Origin: Artocarpus heterophyllus
Lineage: Eukaryota > Streptophyta > Magnoliopsida > Rosales > Moraceae
Direction: 5' to 3'
Length of the DNA stretch: 64,000 bases
NCBI GenBank assembly: GCA_025403435.1
Contig: CM046341.1
Coordinates: 13,849,219 to 13,913,218, forward strand
Shown here: positions 33,240 through 47,200 of the stretch, piece after piece
How positions within the stretch are numbered: position 1 is the first letter of the stretch
Layout: each line of letters starts with the position of its first letter
Notes under the pieces: model-generated
Database searches by the model: none
What the model was told of the DNA's origin: nothing
What the model saw: the letters and a program-made list of their open reading frames with translations, nothing else
Position numbers and translations under genes: made by a program

Positions 33240-35160
33240 TGTCTGTGATTGCCTCTTGTTCAATGACGAAATCAAATATTATATCATTTTCATGACTTGA
33301 GATAAAATTAAGATATTGCTTAAATTTATGTTATATAATATTTTTAGTAATTTTTAAAAATATTTTCAATTCTTAAAAATTATATATGTGTCAAACCATA
33401 AAGGATTGAAATTTTAGAAGTTTGTAATTATTTTAGTGTATGTTAATGTAAAATAAAAATTTTTAAAATTATTGTAAAAATTATGTTTATAAAATAATTA
33501 ATTTTATTTTAATTTTTATTTCTTAGTTTGAAATATAGTAAAAAAATAGAGCAAAACGAGAAAAGCTAGATAACAAATGCTTCGAAAATAAACAGAAGCG
33601 AACTTGATAATAGGTGGGCACATAGCCAGCTCATAGCCGTTGAATTGCATCGCCAAAGCAATCTGATCCATCCTTTTGGGGAGTGTAAGACAGATGCCCC
33701 TTAGTCGCTAGAAGTGGGGCCCACATGTCAGCTCGAATCCTCAATGCGCTGAATTGCGTGTGGCTATGTCCACATGAAGCTCTTTTCCTACCTGTTAGAT
33801 CAACACATTGGGCCAGATCTAACGGTTTCCATCAGATCCACTCCAGCCCTATCTTGTGTAGTGCTCAGCATCGATTTCAAGCCGTTGGATCCCACTTTTA
33901 AATGTCCAGATCGCGCCATTGTTGGTGCATCTGGCCGTTGTGAATCACAGGATTACAAACCCAAATTCGCATTCAAGAAGGCCCATGTGCGTGGAAAAAA
34001 GAAGGAAAAATTGTGCAAATTGCACAATTTGACACTGTAAGAAGTCAATATAAATAGTAAAAAAAGTACTAAAAATTGTCAGGTAGTAGTTTTTGAAGAT
34101 CCATAAATGGGCCTCCGTTGTCCATGCCCCGCAGCACAAAATTAATACTGTTTAAATAAATAATTTCAGTTTCAGTTCTTAATTTTTAATTCTAGTTTTT
34201 AGGTTAAGTTTTTGTAAAATATTTCTCAGTTTATATTATAAAAATTATACTTAATAATATTTTTGATATTTTTCTTTTAAATATGTCTTTTTAATTTTGC
34301 TTTTTAGTTGAAGAGAGAGGAAAAAAATCTGACAAAATTACTTTAAATTTTTAGTTTTTTAAACAGTTATAATGCTAAATTATTTTCTTAAAAGACTAAG
34401 GATTTAGTTTTTTCTTAGCTAGGACTCTTCCAAAATTCTAGTTTTGATTTTTAGATGACATAGACTAGCACGGATAATACTTGTGAGGACCTTGATTAGC
34501 TATAGACAGATAATGTTTCGGCAAATGCTTAACTTGTTATTTTGTCTATTATTTAGCTAAGTAATACTAAAATTATGCTTGTTTGTTAAGTTGAGTTTTT
34601 GCTACATTATAGACATGAAATGAAACATCAAATGCTTGATTTATTGTTGAAATAGTATGGCATAATGTATTCTTAAACTAATTAATAAATAATTAAAAAA
34701 ACTAAAATATGTTTAAGTTAGTCGCTAAAACAGAACCTTTAAATCTTAGCATTGTTATAATTACTGTTAAAACTCTTTTAAATTATTGTTATTAGTTTTG
34801 TTATGATTACTGTTATTTCTCTTGTAATTAATTGCTCTTATTATTAAAGTTCCAAATAAAATTAGCCGCCTTTCTTATTGTTGAAACTCCAAAATTGCAA
34901 AAATTTGAAAATAAAAAATGTTGTAAAAATGTGTATATTTTGTAAATAGTTAATATTAATCCTTATATTTTTTAGCTTAAAAATTAAATAAATAATTAAT
35001 GTAATACCATACCTTAACAAAATCTTTCCTTGTAGGTTCGACCTTGAATTCACCGGCTTGTTTTTACTTGAGACGATCTTATACTTAAGGTTATATTGGA
35101 TTACCCTTTTTAAGACCGAGTAGTAGACTGTTGTGACTTGCTCTTGATTTTTTTGTCCAG
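33240..35160 (+). mobile_element. Degenerate gypsy LTR (B)
   Basis: Aligns with LTR copies A (start) and C (51630-53650, reverse strand). It includes GC-richer patches with GCCGTTGGATC (about 33881), a TATA candidate CAATATAAATAG near 34047, and the terminal block TTCCTTGTAGGTTCGACCTT to TTAAGGTTATATTGGA (35026-35103) that is nearly repeated in copy C. The last feature is characteristic of Tat/Athila-group LTR ends. Small ORFs within it are not genes. Confidence 0.65.
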
Positions 35161-37740
35161 TTACAATTAATATAACCAATAAGGCTTGATTTGCTTTGGT
35201 TTTTGATTTTTTTCTCTACTTCCCCAGTAAATATAACCACTAAGGCTAACCTTTTTTTCTCTTTTCTCTTTTTTTGGAGTACCTAAGATTTTTTTGAGAA
35301 ATTTCTCTTTTTTCTTTTTTGGAGTACACAAGGCTTTTTTGGAGAAAAACTCTGTTATTGTTTTCTATGTATCTATTTATAGAGTGTAGATCAAATATCA
35401 ATATACAATAATGACACCTTTATAGACCAATTCTAATATTTTTTTTCTTGATCTGAATATAATTCTAACACTCTCGATACAATTTGTTTAATTTCTTTTC
35501 TCCGATAATCAACTTATATATATGTGATATTATAAAGTCTCATGCATATATATATATGCTGATATCTGTGTGGGATCAAGAATGTTAATGCATATTATGT
35601 GATGTGTGTTTTCTAAGAATAGATGGTAGTTTTTTTCCTTTCGAAAAACTCTCCATCTACAAGGGATATTTTTATGTTCAACTCTTTAAACTTTTAGCAT
35701 TTAGTTGGAATAATGTGCAAATAATTATCAATTATAAATTATTTGACACAAATTTAAATTCTTCCATTTGTATAGGAATAATGAATACATATAAAGTCTT
35801 AAAAAATTATAAATTGACCCAATAAAATACTTTTATGTTTTCAATACAGAGAAGTTTGTTCCTACATACGTTGATTTCTTTTCGTTTGTCCATGGGTGTT
35901 TTTTAGATAACATTGAATTTGCAAAGCATTAAAAATAAGAAGTAGACCTTCAAAAAAAAAAGAAGTAGCAGGTAAAAAAAATTAAAAGGAATAGAGAGTT
36001 TTCTTTCATTATATTCTTAGAACGATAAGTGAGGACAACTTAATTGGTTATAGGGCAACTTAATTGGTTATAAGTCCCTCCAGCCCAACCATACATTGAG
36101 AGTTGGAGTCATGCTTAGCTCCATTCAAAAATAGGTGGCATTTCCTCTCCTCTTATATTAAAAAAAAAAGAGGAAAAGTATTATTTATATAAATTTATTT
36201 GAGTACTACACTCCCACCGTTACACAAAATAAGTGACTTATTCTTGCAAAAAAATCTAATGGTTAAAAGGCATTTTGTATGTATATGTTTATGTTAATTT
36301 TCTTTTGTTTTGTCTTTTCAAAGTAAGATAGTAAGAATATATTTTCCCTTTTCTAAAAATTTTTTTATCCACTCATTTATTTCACTCTATTAAACATAGA
36401 AGATAAAACACGTCTAGCTAAAAAATACCAAACTTCACATAAAACAAAATTGCAAATTCAATTTTAAATGAAATATTAAAAAAAACTGTCAATACAAAAT
36501 AATCTTTACATATAAAAAATAAATCATATCCTTGGAAATATATTCTATTTTTTAATCAACTTAATAAATACTATTTTATGTATTTTTAAAAGATAACTAA
36601 CTAAAAAAGATTTCTCAAATTACAAAAGGACTACTTTGGTTACACGTCCTCTAGACATGTGTAAGTTAAATGACGCGAAGCCAATATATTAATAAATAGT
36701 CCTATATACAAAGTCTTAAATATATTCTTTTGAGGAATGCATTGACCAGAAATGGTTGAGAATAGAAAGAACAAAAAGTACATTTTAAAAATAAATGTGC
36801 ATGAAAAATATTAAAAGAAAATTCCCTAAAAAAATATTAAATGAAAAATAAAAAAATTAATATCAGAAAAGTTTTTAAAAAGGAACCAACTACTTCCTTC
36901 ATAGATGAATCTAGAGGAATAGGAAGTGTATATTTATACCGTGCTATATTTGTTATCATTAGAAATTTGATTGCATAAGGTACAACTTTCCTTTTTATTT
37001 CCCTGTTTTTTTTTTTTTTAATATGACTACAAATTACACTTCTTTTAAGCAAAATTTGGTAACTATAATTTTTCCTTTCTATCTTTCTTTTAAATCCTAT
37101 ATGATACATTAGAACATATATCCCCATTTTGAAATCCTTGATTGTACACTAACCGTATGTATAATACCACATGATTTCAAAACAATCGCACGTGCCCACC
37201 TTTTTTTTTGAACGATCGAAATCCGTATTTATTACTCTTAAAAACAAAATCTGTATTTATATGTGGGTGGAACTAATGCAAAATGCAGATAAAAACGGAT
37301 GATAAATGGAAATAAAAAAAATAGTTTCAACATATTCGGTAATTCCAAGCGTTTCCCAAATTAAAGTTCGAAACTGTTTTCACGAATTGAATTTGAAGCT
37401 TCCTAAAATAATTTAATCGAGTTTAATCGTCATAAATTTTGATTCCAGAACTTAATTATCTGTTCTCCACTATTCTACGTTCACGTTAGCGTTTGGGACA
37501 CACGGCCACTAGTTTGTGGCATGGAAATCAGGAATTCCATGGCGCGTGAACTGCACGAGCTCAAAAATAAACAAAGGCAAGTCGGTCGTGTAACGGACGA
37601 CGACGTATCACCCTCGGGAAAGCAATTGAAAAAAGCCAAAAACAAAGGAAAAAGCTTAAACCGTCAATAAATTTCCACGTCATATCATTCTGATCGACAT
37701 TATCTTTTAATTTTCTTTTTCCTTTTTTGTTTCACTAGCG
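35161..37740. other. Intergenic, AT-rich
   Basis: Short local duplications occur (AATATAACCAATAAGGCT and AATATAACCACTAAGGCT at 35168 and 35229; CAACTTAATTGGTTATA twice at about 36035-36075). No gene is recognised. The last 250 bp are probably promoter of the MYOB gene. Confidence 0.5.
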
Positions 37741-38316
37741 TCCAAAAAGTTAGGGTTTTCTTCAAAAACGTTATTTTTTTTCCCTCTCCTCACCAGAAGA
37801 AAGCCAATCGCTGAGTCGACTCGGATTCAACTCGGTGAGTTCTTCACGAATCTTCAACAGTTTGTCGGAGTTGGAAAGCTCTAGTCATGAATTGGAAAAT
37901 AAATATAAAGAAATGAAAATGAAATTGTAACATATATATATATATATATCTATATATATTATATATTTGTGATTTTTGAAAGAGATTTCATTTCTGGGGT
38001 CCATGTTTCTTTAGTTGTACGGATCATTGATGAACAGTTATTTAGTTACTTTCATTACTGTTATTCGATTAAAGTTTCGTACTTTTGAAATATTGGCATT
38101 TTCTTAGTAACCTGATAGAGTGTAGTTTTAGATTCATTGATTTTTTTCCTTTTTTTTATGTTTATTGGTATAAATAATAATTGTTATATTAAGTGCTAAC
38201 TATATTTGTTTATATTTGTACTGGAAAATCTATTGAGTGGATTGCTTAATTATTTGATTTTTAATTAATTATTGATGGAATAGGGATGAGTGAGGAGTGA
38301 CGTTTGAAGAGAAACG
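37741..38316 (+). promoter_or_regulatory. MYOB 5'UTR with intron and upstream ORF
   Basis: A CT-rich stretch (CCCTCTCCTCACCAG near 37780) suggests a leader. A consensus donor CTCG|GTGAGT (intron from 37835) pairs with an acceptor AATAG ending at 38283, giving a 449-bp 5'UTR intron that contains an (AT)n microsatellite at 37931-37967. The spliced leader then carries a minimal uORF, ATG AGT GAG GAG TGA (38286-38300), ending 16 nt before the main ATG at 38317. Such a uORF could lower translation of the main frame. The splice call is by consensus only. Confidence 0.5.
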
Positions 38317-41300
38317 ATGTGTCAAGGTGTAAATTCATGGACATTTTCTGAGCTAGTGGCTGCATTTCTTGATCTTTCGATCGTCTTTTGTTTGCTCTGC
38401 GCATCGGCTTTTGCGTTTTTCGCCTCGAGGTTTCTGGCCATTTTTGGATTATGCCTGCCATGTCCTCGTGATGGACTGTTTTGGAACCCCAGGAGCAGCA
38501 ACAATCACTGCTTGCAAAGGGAACTGGTTGATAGCCCTTATGAGAAAACCTCTTCGGTTTACTTTTCGGTGAAGAGCAAGTTCCCGTTTGATTCCATATT
38601 AGGTGATGATGAACAGAACCGAAACTTGCGGTTGAAGTTGGAGAGTGAGGGAAATCATGATGAAAATGGGAATGCTGAATTGGAATGTGGGGCGTCTAGT
38701 ACCCCCCTTTTGGAGAGGCGGTTGGATGGTTTGGCTGAGAGGCATCCGAAAAGTAAACCGGGTACTGAGTTTGGTGCAGTGAATTTGGAAGGTTCAAAGG
38801 ACCAAGAGTATGGAGCTGAAGGTGAGAGGGCTGGGGGGCAGAGACCAAGATATGGCCTGAGTCGTCGTTGCAAGGGAGGCTTTGTTAATTATGGAAAAAA
38901 ACCGTCCCCTGTTTCATCAAACGACACGTTGGAGTCGGATGCACGGAACATTCCTCAATCTCCCCCCAGCATCAGCAAAATGGGAAATGAGGTTACTAAA
39001 GATGCTAATAATTATAGAGGTGATGCTCATTATCGTGTTTTTGATCTGATTCTGACCTTTCTTTCCATCTTTGGTGCAGTTAACTCCCATGCGTCACTTG
39101 AATTTTTTTCTACATTTGCATATTTATTTAATTTGAAAGTTATAAGGTCTATTGGAAAGCAGAGATATTTTATTTCTGCCATTTAGACTTGTTGATTATC
39201 AGCTTTATAGTAGAACCAAAATATTCTGTGATTTCTACGATTTAAACTTGTTTAATAGTTATTGTTATTGGTTACTGATATATTGTAGCCTTTGGCCTTA
39301 TTGCAAACACGAAGTCAAAACAATTTTGAAGTTTAGCTGGATGTTCTAGTTCGGAAATTAGCACTTAAAGCTACTTTATAATCTTTTAAACATCTAATTC
39401 ACTTCTAAAGGACTGTGTTGTGAATGGACTAGTAATACTTTCTCATCACATGCTTTATTATTTCTCGGCTGATTTTACTGATTTGTTTTGTTATGCTAAT
39501 AATTATCTGATTTTAGATGACAAAAAAGCTCCAACAGATTTTGGGTTTCTTGAAAGAGTTTCACTTGGTTTTGAATTGAATAATTCAAATGACGACTCCA
39601 AACACGTGGAAAGAGTGGCATTATCAGTTGAAGAATTGGGGTGTGGTGCACAGGGGGATTTAGATGTTGACAAAAATGAGAAAAATACTATTAGAGTGTT
39701 GGAACAAGCTCTAGAAGAAGAGCATGCTGCTCGTTCTGCTATATATCTTGAGCTTGAGAAAGAGAGAAGTGCCGCTGCTACTGCTGCAGATGAGGCAATG
39801 GCGATGATATTGCGCCTACAGGAGGAAAAGGCATCGATAGAGATGGAGGCACGTCAATATCAGAGAATGATAGAGGCAAAAGCTGCTTATGATGCAGAGG
39901 AAATGAACATTCTCAAAGAGATTTTACTGAGGAGAGAAAGGGAAAAGCATTTCTTGGAGAAGGAAGTTGAAGCATACAGGCAAATGATTTTGGGAAGTGA
40001 TCAATCCGATTCCGATGTGCAAGATGTAGCTGATTTTGAGGCGCAAAAGAGTTCTACTTTCTATTCGAGAGGGGATCCAATCTTGTTGCTGCAGCAGATA
40101 AATGAATCCATTGAGGAACCGAAGTTGAAAATTGCAAGTAGTTCTTCACGTTGTGAGGTATCATCGGTTGAGACTCAAAACTTTACACTTGCTTTGGGGA
40201 AAGAGTTGCCAATTCCTGGATCGGCTGAAGATGATGATTCTTTGAAACAAGTTGAGACACATGAGAATCTGATTATTGAAAGACGTTTAGATTTCTCAAG
40301 TGGGAGTGAGTTTAAAGAGAAGGTTGCGGTAAAGGAGGTGCCCAGACGGGAGGCAGATTTTAAATATTACGATTTAAATTCTCCTAAAGGACTTGATATG
40401 CTTGATAAATCAGTCGCCCCATTTGTTGAAGACCCAGATCAAACTGGCGGCACAAGTTTGTGCATACACTTAGCTGCAATGTCATCTGATATACCGTATC
40501 CAGAAAGCAAAGATCCACCTAATGTGGCACTTGATGCAGAGTCTTGTGTGTATGATGTTCATGTCATTGATGATAAATCTAAGATGTCGAGTGTAGTGAG
40601 TCTAGAGAAAAATGAACGGCAGTCTGTAAGTGCTCAATCAAACGTTCCTGAAGATTGTGGCAGTCTGTCTTTGAGTACTGTGGAAACTCGGTATGACATG
40701 AACAAAAGTAGTTCGGACATTACTGGTGGATTACCCCCAACAGGCTACTCTCGAGAAAAAGCCCCACTTACTGATTTTCGAAGAAATTCCATGTCTGCAG
40801 TTGATTATGAAAAATTGAAAATTGAAAATGAGGTTGAGTGGCTCAGGGAAAGGTTAAGGAGAGTGCAGCAAGGAAGGGAGAAACTCAACTTCTCTGTGGG
40901 CCATAGGGAAAGGGAAAAACTCCAGTTGCAACTTCTGGAGGACATAGCGGGCCAGCTTCGAGAGATTCGACAGTTAAATGAGCCTGGAAAGGCTGAGCGC
41001 CAGGCATCTTTACCGCCTCCATATTCCAAGGTAAACTCTCTCTCCATTCTTTATTCTTTGCATGGTTTTATCATGATGGTCACTAGGTCCCAAGTGTGTG
41101 TGTGTGTGTGTTTGTTCTCTTTACTTCTTTTGGGAGCCGATTAGCATTGAATCCATCGTTGCTGTGTGTGTGGAAATTAGTGTCACTGTGTCATCGTACA
41201 CAATTTTGTTTTTGGATGGTTCAGGGGTTGGGTTTGGAGATGAAATTTATCACTGCTCTGTTTCATTGGTGTTATTTAGCAAGTTAGAGCCGATGCATTT

Positions 41301-42607
41301 ATAATTATTAAATATTGTTTGTTTTTCTGTAGAATGATGGAACACTTATCGATTCTGTTCTTTGTGCTGAGAATTCTGTGATATCTGATTACTTGATGAT
41401 GTGCAACCCTCTCTAGGTACCTGAAATTTGGTTGACATATGGAATTTAATATTGTCCTTTAGTTTTGCAAATGCATTTTTGATATGTAGATGGCCATACA
41501 TTCATGGGGTTTAGAAATGCATGAATGCCAGACATGATTGGGCTGAGAGAAACAACTTATAGATAGCATCTTGCACTGATATTAACTTCCCTCCAATGTC
41601 ATGGTAGCCACATGGAATCCAATCAGCTAACTGAAAATTTTCTAGATCAAAATACTTTTTTGCGCTTTGCCCCGCACTCCTTTACTATCAATTAAGCCTT
41701 GCATGAGTAATCATAATTTTACTAAGTTTTGCATTTTTTTTGTGTACCTAAGCTTCTGCTAACGAAACATTTAGCTTCATGCATTGTGATTCAAAAGAAA
41801 AAGAAATAAGAAGATGGATTTTCAAGCAGTTTATTTTGTTCTGATAGTTTAAATATCTAAATCTTTGACCGTATCTAGGGAAAAAAAAAGAACTTTTGGT
41901 TGGGGTGTGTTTTTTTTAATTATTGACATGGGGACGGGGTTGGTTATGTCTTTCAGTTTCCGTTTAGAAAAGGATTCTTGTTTCGTTTTCCTTTTTTTTT
42001 TTTTTATGTTTCATTGAGGGGGTATGGGAATTCTTTGACTAAGGAATAAAACTCAAATTTTGTGGTTTCTATTTTATTTTGTTTTTGTTTTTGTTTTTCA
42101 TTTCTGGTTTCCATGTCCCAGTCTTGTAATTCTGAGACTTTGAAACTTGGTAATTGGCATATTTAAATGATACGTTATTGGTATTGTATATTTGTGTATT
42201 TCTGGTATTGTTTATAATGATGATAATTTTGTGTATTAACTTGGTGAATGCATATGAGTTTGCATGCATTTGCTTCCGTGTATCTACATGAAGCATGAGT
42301 ATGTAGTTTTTGTTTCTCTTGTTTGTAGATCTTACCGAACTGCAAATAGGAAAGAGCACGAGCAAGAAATATCGAGAATTTGAAGATTATCTGTACTTAG
42401 CATATTCAGGGTTATTTTTTAGTAGTTCAACAAATGTTAGACTGTCGCATATTTCTAAAGTCTTCCCCTTACAGCTCTCACAATTTTCGGCAAGCTTGTT
42501 TCTCAACGATTTATTGCTTATTGCTGAAGCTTATATTTTCATCTCAGGTTACATCCAAGAAGAGACGCTGGCGAAGTGCATCGCTTGGAATTCATAGAAG
42601 TACTTGA
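38317..42607 (+). CDS. GTD-binding (DUF593) probable myosin-binding protein, MYOB5-7 subgroup
   Basis: Exons 38317-39019, 39517-41030 and 42548-42607 join in phase to 758 aa. The N-terminus is hydrophobic (about residues 10-46, LVAAFLDLSIVFCLLCASAF onward) and should anchor the protein in a membrane. A long polar stretch leads to the GTD-binding domain, a coiled coil at about 292-392 (VLEQALEEEHAARSAIYLEL ... YQRMIEAKAAYDAEEMNILK). A second coiled coil near the end (IENEVEWLRERLRRVQQG) is followed by LLEDIAGQLREIRQL and LPPP. The last exon supplies VTSKKRRWRSASLGIHRST, the conserved C-terminus I recall for this family, which is why I place it 1.5 kb downstream. MYOBs bind the globular tail of myosin XI and tether it to vesicles that drive cytoplasmic streaming. 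A candidate alternative exon at 41333-41416 would end the protein early. Confidence 0.87.
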
Positions 42608-43036
42608 ATTAAGGTAAAACAGCTCGACATCAGATTAAGGTACAAATGCTAGTTATACAAGTAACTTTTATCTTCCTTTTAGGCGCTGCAAAGGAAGGTT
42701 GGTGGTCCCTTTTTCGTAGATCCTGTGGCGCTGCAGATGACTCTCACAGAACCATACCAGCTTCTTGCAACACTCTCTTGACACACAAGTTATGAGGACA
42801 TCTGAAAAGTGAACAGAGAAAGGATGATAGTAAAGCCATCGACGAACCTGTGTTTCATGCATTTTCGGTCCCTGAACTGGTACGGATCGCCGGGATGGAT
42901 CATATGTTTCATGTTGGTTAGTTTACTTCCTAGGCCAAGAGTCTATCATCCTTTTTTGATAATGCTTTTAGCACTGTAGCTACCACTTGAGAATGTAAAT
43001 CTTGGACAATGGTTTGCCAATCAGTCGAGAAATAAA
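42608..43036 (+). terminator. MYOB 3'UTR and poly(A) signal
   Basis: A short 3'UTR intron (42614-42682, GTAAAA...TTTTAG) is plausible. AATAAA at 43031-43036 is the likely poly(A) signal. Confidence 0.5.
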
Positions 43037-44244
43037 GATCTATTACATGTTTACATGTTTTATCTTAACCTTTTGGTGTATCGTGACATGCTTTTCTCTT
43101 AATTATACAAGTTTCATTTCCACTAAATTCAAAAGGGATGAAAGTGTCTTTGGAAGAATTTGTGTTGTAGCAACGAGAACACATTTTTTATGAATAGCTC
43201 ATAGCCATTTGGGAGCACAAATTCTTCTCCTTTTAGCTCCACGCCAAGTTTTATGAACACTGCACCATCTGAACTCAATATTGGGATTTTGTCTAAGAAT
43301 GTTGAATTGCCTTTGATCCCTCGCTGCATTGACTTTCAAGTAGAAAGTTTTAAGTTCTCAATGGGGGTGCAGCTCTGTTTCGAGAGAGTCTTATTCCCTT
43401 CTCGGGTGCTTATTGCCTTCGCGGGTTCTCATTGGGTTTATAATTTAAAATTCTGAACCTGTGTGGTTTAAAACGTTATTTGATTTGGAGTTTGGAATTG
43501 TAAAGTATGAACGGGGAATAAAATTTGAATAATTGTTTGTAAAGTCTGAACATTCAGATCATCGTGAGTAAATGAGAAACGAGGCTATTTGGGCAGGTTC
43601 AAAACCACCTTTTAATATACATATAAACCCCTGCTTCAAATTGGGCCCATGGGTTCAAACTGGCCGACCATATGAATCAATTGGGTTGCTGGTTTGATTG
43701 ATATATACAATGTTTGAGAACGTGAGTTAACATCAAAACTTTTAGTTGTTAATAGTGTAAAACTTTCATATTTTATAGTGTTAAAAAAAATATATTATAG
43801 TACAAAGCTTTCACATGCTATAATATTTTGAACCAAAATTAGTTAAAACTATTAGTTCAATCCAATATGCTTCCAAACACCCTCTAGATATTATCATCAA
43901 AAGTGGGTAAAAATAAGATGAGTTGCTTAGTGGGCAACCTTAATGGTTGGGAAGTACTAAACATCACTGGTATTAGTTACGATCACTCTTCATTTGCACG
44001 TAAAAAAAAAGTAAGTTAATTCATTTTCATTTATACCAGCGAAGAGGCCAGGATTCATTCTATTCATCAATAAAACCACACAGGAGACAAGAAATCACAC
44101 ATCTTTGATATATAGTAATAACTTTCAGAATATCGATGCTGAATTTAACAATAAGGTCGTAGCTAACAACTTTAATATTTCATCACTCAAACATGAAAAA
44201 CAAAAAAAATAAAATGATTATATTGGTATCGATATATATTCGCA
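43037..44244. other. Intergenic with MITE end
   Basis: A family-3-like repeat occupies about 43690-43886, ending CCAAACACCCTCTAG. No gene is seen. Confidence 0.5.
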
Positions 44245-47200
44245 TTAATGCAAATAGCTAGCTAGTTGTATATATCGATATTCGTCTCCAAAATCCTTCG
44301 GAAGGTGCTCAACAGAGGTTCGACGTATAGGGACAGCAGTGACGAAGCATAAACGGCCAAGGGAAAGCAAAGTGTTGCGTACAAGGTTTATGGTAAACTT
44401 TATGTGGCAGAGGAACATAGAGCAAACAAGGAAGAGACGGCAAAGGCGATGCATGCAGGCTTGTCTTCCAAAGTCGGCGCACCGCTTTCTGCCTTGATTA
44501 ATTCCACCCGGCACGGTGGATGCTGTGGCGTACGCAACGGAAGCCATGAGAACCGCCATAACGGAGCATGACTCGGAGGTTTTGGAGAACCATTCTCTGG
44601 CGTCTTTCATGAGATCCTGGTGCGTGGTAAGAAAAATTTCTCGAGGGGTTTCGCTATGTATGTTGAAGAACGGTAAAAACATTCGGGGGCATGGCGTTCT
44701 TGACAAACTCCATCCATGGATCAGATTATCATCAGCACACAACATAAACTTCAGTAAGCATATATACATGTATATATATTTATATATATACGCGCACACA
44801 TACACACATATATATATTGTCATAATTTTAGAATTGATGAGATGGTGAAAGTCAAATAGGAATCAAATATGTAAATGAGACAGATTTGTAGTTTAAGATA
44901 TGTTATATCTTAAAATGATAAAAGCACAACTTTATACGTCCAAGGTTTGTCTAGTTTTAGGCCCTTTTGCTTGATCGACCCTTTATTAATTAATTGTACA
45001 ATAATAAGGTTAATTAACAATAAAACTTTGCAGATGTCGTTTAAGTCAGCAATAAGCATCAACAATTTGTCGTTGAAGCCTATCTGTTGCCAAAAAAAAA
45101 AAAAAAAAAAAGATTGATAACGTGGTTTATGCGTTTTTTTATCATAAAATATTTTAGGCTAACTACCTTTTAATTTGTTTTTAGAGTATGAAATTAAAAG
45201 TCATCGTAGTGACGATAATTTATTGTCTAATTTTTTCTAAGAATATGATTTGTATTGTCATGAATATGTACGTTGGCGGTTTTTTTATTTTAAGAATATG
45301 ATATAGTTTTTTTTTTAAAACAAAAAGTAAAGTTAGAAATCTTTTTGTTAACAAATAATTGGTATATTAAATTTACGTGAATATGTGTGATTCGAGTTCT
45401 TAAGTACGGAATTTCTTTCGAGGGAAAAGTTTCGTATAATTTTGTTACATATGTGAACGATGGCGATTCAATATTAAGCATTTTTTTAAGGTAGAACTTT
45501 AAACTAGAGTTTCAATTAAGTTGTTAAACGAAAATATAGTATAAAGCTTTTACATGATGATACGATATGTAATTTAAACTCTAAAATTTAAACTTTTTCA
45601 CCTACCCACCATATACGTAATATAAAAGTTAATACTAATCTAAATTAAAAAGAGTTGAAACTGCTAAAAATGTGAAAATATTACTTCATGACAGGCATAA
45701 GATACGAAAATTAAATATTTTAGTAATTAATAATTTTAGTAAATGTGAATAAAAATTAAGCTTTTTACTCGAGTAGGTGTCGATGTTTTCGTGTGTGTTG
45801 TTACATGTGTTGGATCTGTTTGCGGTTCTGAGCCTCCAGTGGGGCCTACATGACTACCTATACATTGTGACTTTTTCCAACAAGGTTAACTTAAAAATGC
45901 GATGGAATATTCACGATGAAAGAAAGTTAGGAAGGGTAATATATTGATAATGCTAGACAAATAGGGCGTTTGACATAAACGTCGAAACTTATCAGCCTGA
46001 ATAATTCATTGTATAGAGCTCTCAATAGATATATTATTAAACTCTCATATAATCTATTATTTTGAACCAATGGTGAGGGGTAAATTATTATTCATGTAAA
46101 TTTGACAAAAATATAAGTCAATAAAGTACTTAATTAGTACGATATATAAAATACTTCGGGCTTGTTTGACGTGTAGGTGCATAATGATATGGTTTAAAAC
46201 TTTATGATTTGAAATGAGGTTTTAAACTTTGTGATTTAAACAGTAATTTAAACTGGTGTTTGGAATGTAAAAGTTTAGAATAGAAATAAAACATCACATC
46301 AAGTTTAAAACGAGAATTGGTGTTTAGAAAACAATGGTTTATGAAAGAAAAAAGAAAATAAGAATAGTTTTTATTGTAGAAATTGGTTCAAATCATATAA
46401 ACTTGAGGGGGGCAAAGGTTGGATTTTTTTTGTGGTTTTGGCTAGTGTAAATCTGTCTTCGTAGTTTGAACTGACCTTTCTTATTACTCTATCAAATACT
46501 AGTTTAAACAGCCTTCATGATTTGAACTACTCTAAACCCATGCACCAAACCCCATGTGAGTGTATATATAAATTTATTTTATTGAATTAAGTAATGAATT
46601 GTACAATGACGATTATTGGTTGTTTAGTGTTATCACTAAAAAGGCGGAACCTAGTGATGTCCAAATATATCGTCCCTAAATACAATCGAGCTAGTTTTGT
46701 GTGTAGGACTAGGAAGGATTAGATTAGGTTAAATCTTAAATTTTGTTAGGTGGAAAATTTTAAAGGAGTGGATTGAATAAGCGCTAATCCAGTCTATGCT
46801 TAAATTGAATAAGCGCTAATCCAGTCTATGCTTAAATCTCCTTGGAAGGATATTAGACTATCCCTTACGAAAGCATGAGATTAAATTTAACACTTGTACA
46901 TTGTAAAAAAATTTAGGACCTATTTACAAAAATTTATGAAATTAGGGTCAAATATAACTTTTCAAACATAAGGAGTCAAAATGTAATTTTTATCTTTTAT
47001 TAATATTTTTAATAATTTTACAATTTTTAAAATTTTTTACAAAAAAAGGTGATCCTACTAACATAACACCTCAAATAAGATTGGATTAGCTAAAGTTGAA
47101 TCTTATCCTTTATTATAAATTCCAATCTAATCCTCCAAAGATTATTCTATCTAATGTTTGCGTCAAATGGGCCCTTATAGCAAGAGATTGTTAACAATGA

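Noticed and set aside
33774..34040. 88-codon plus ORF
   Set aside because: Within gypsy LTR B, in the CCGTTGGATC-rich block that recurs as non-coding LTR sequence.
39420..39516. Start of a separate gene at 39420 (MNGLVILSHHMLYYFS...)
   Set aside because: This is intron read-through. The acceptor at 39516 joins exon 2 in phase to the exon ending at 39019.
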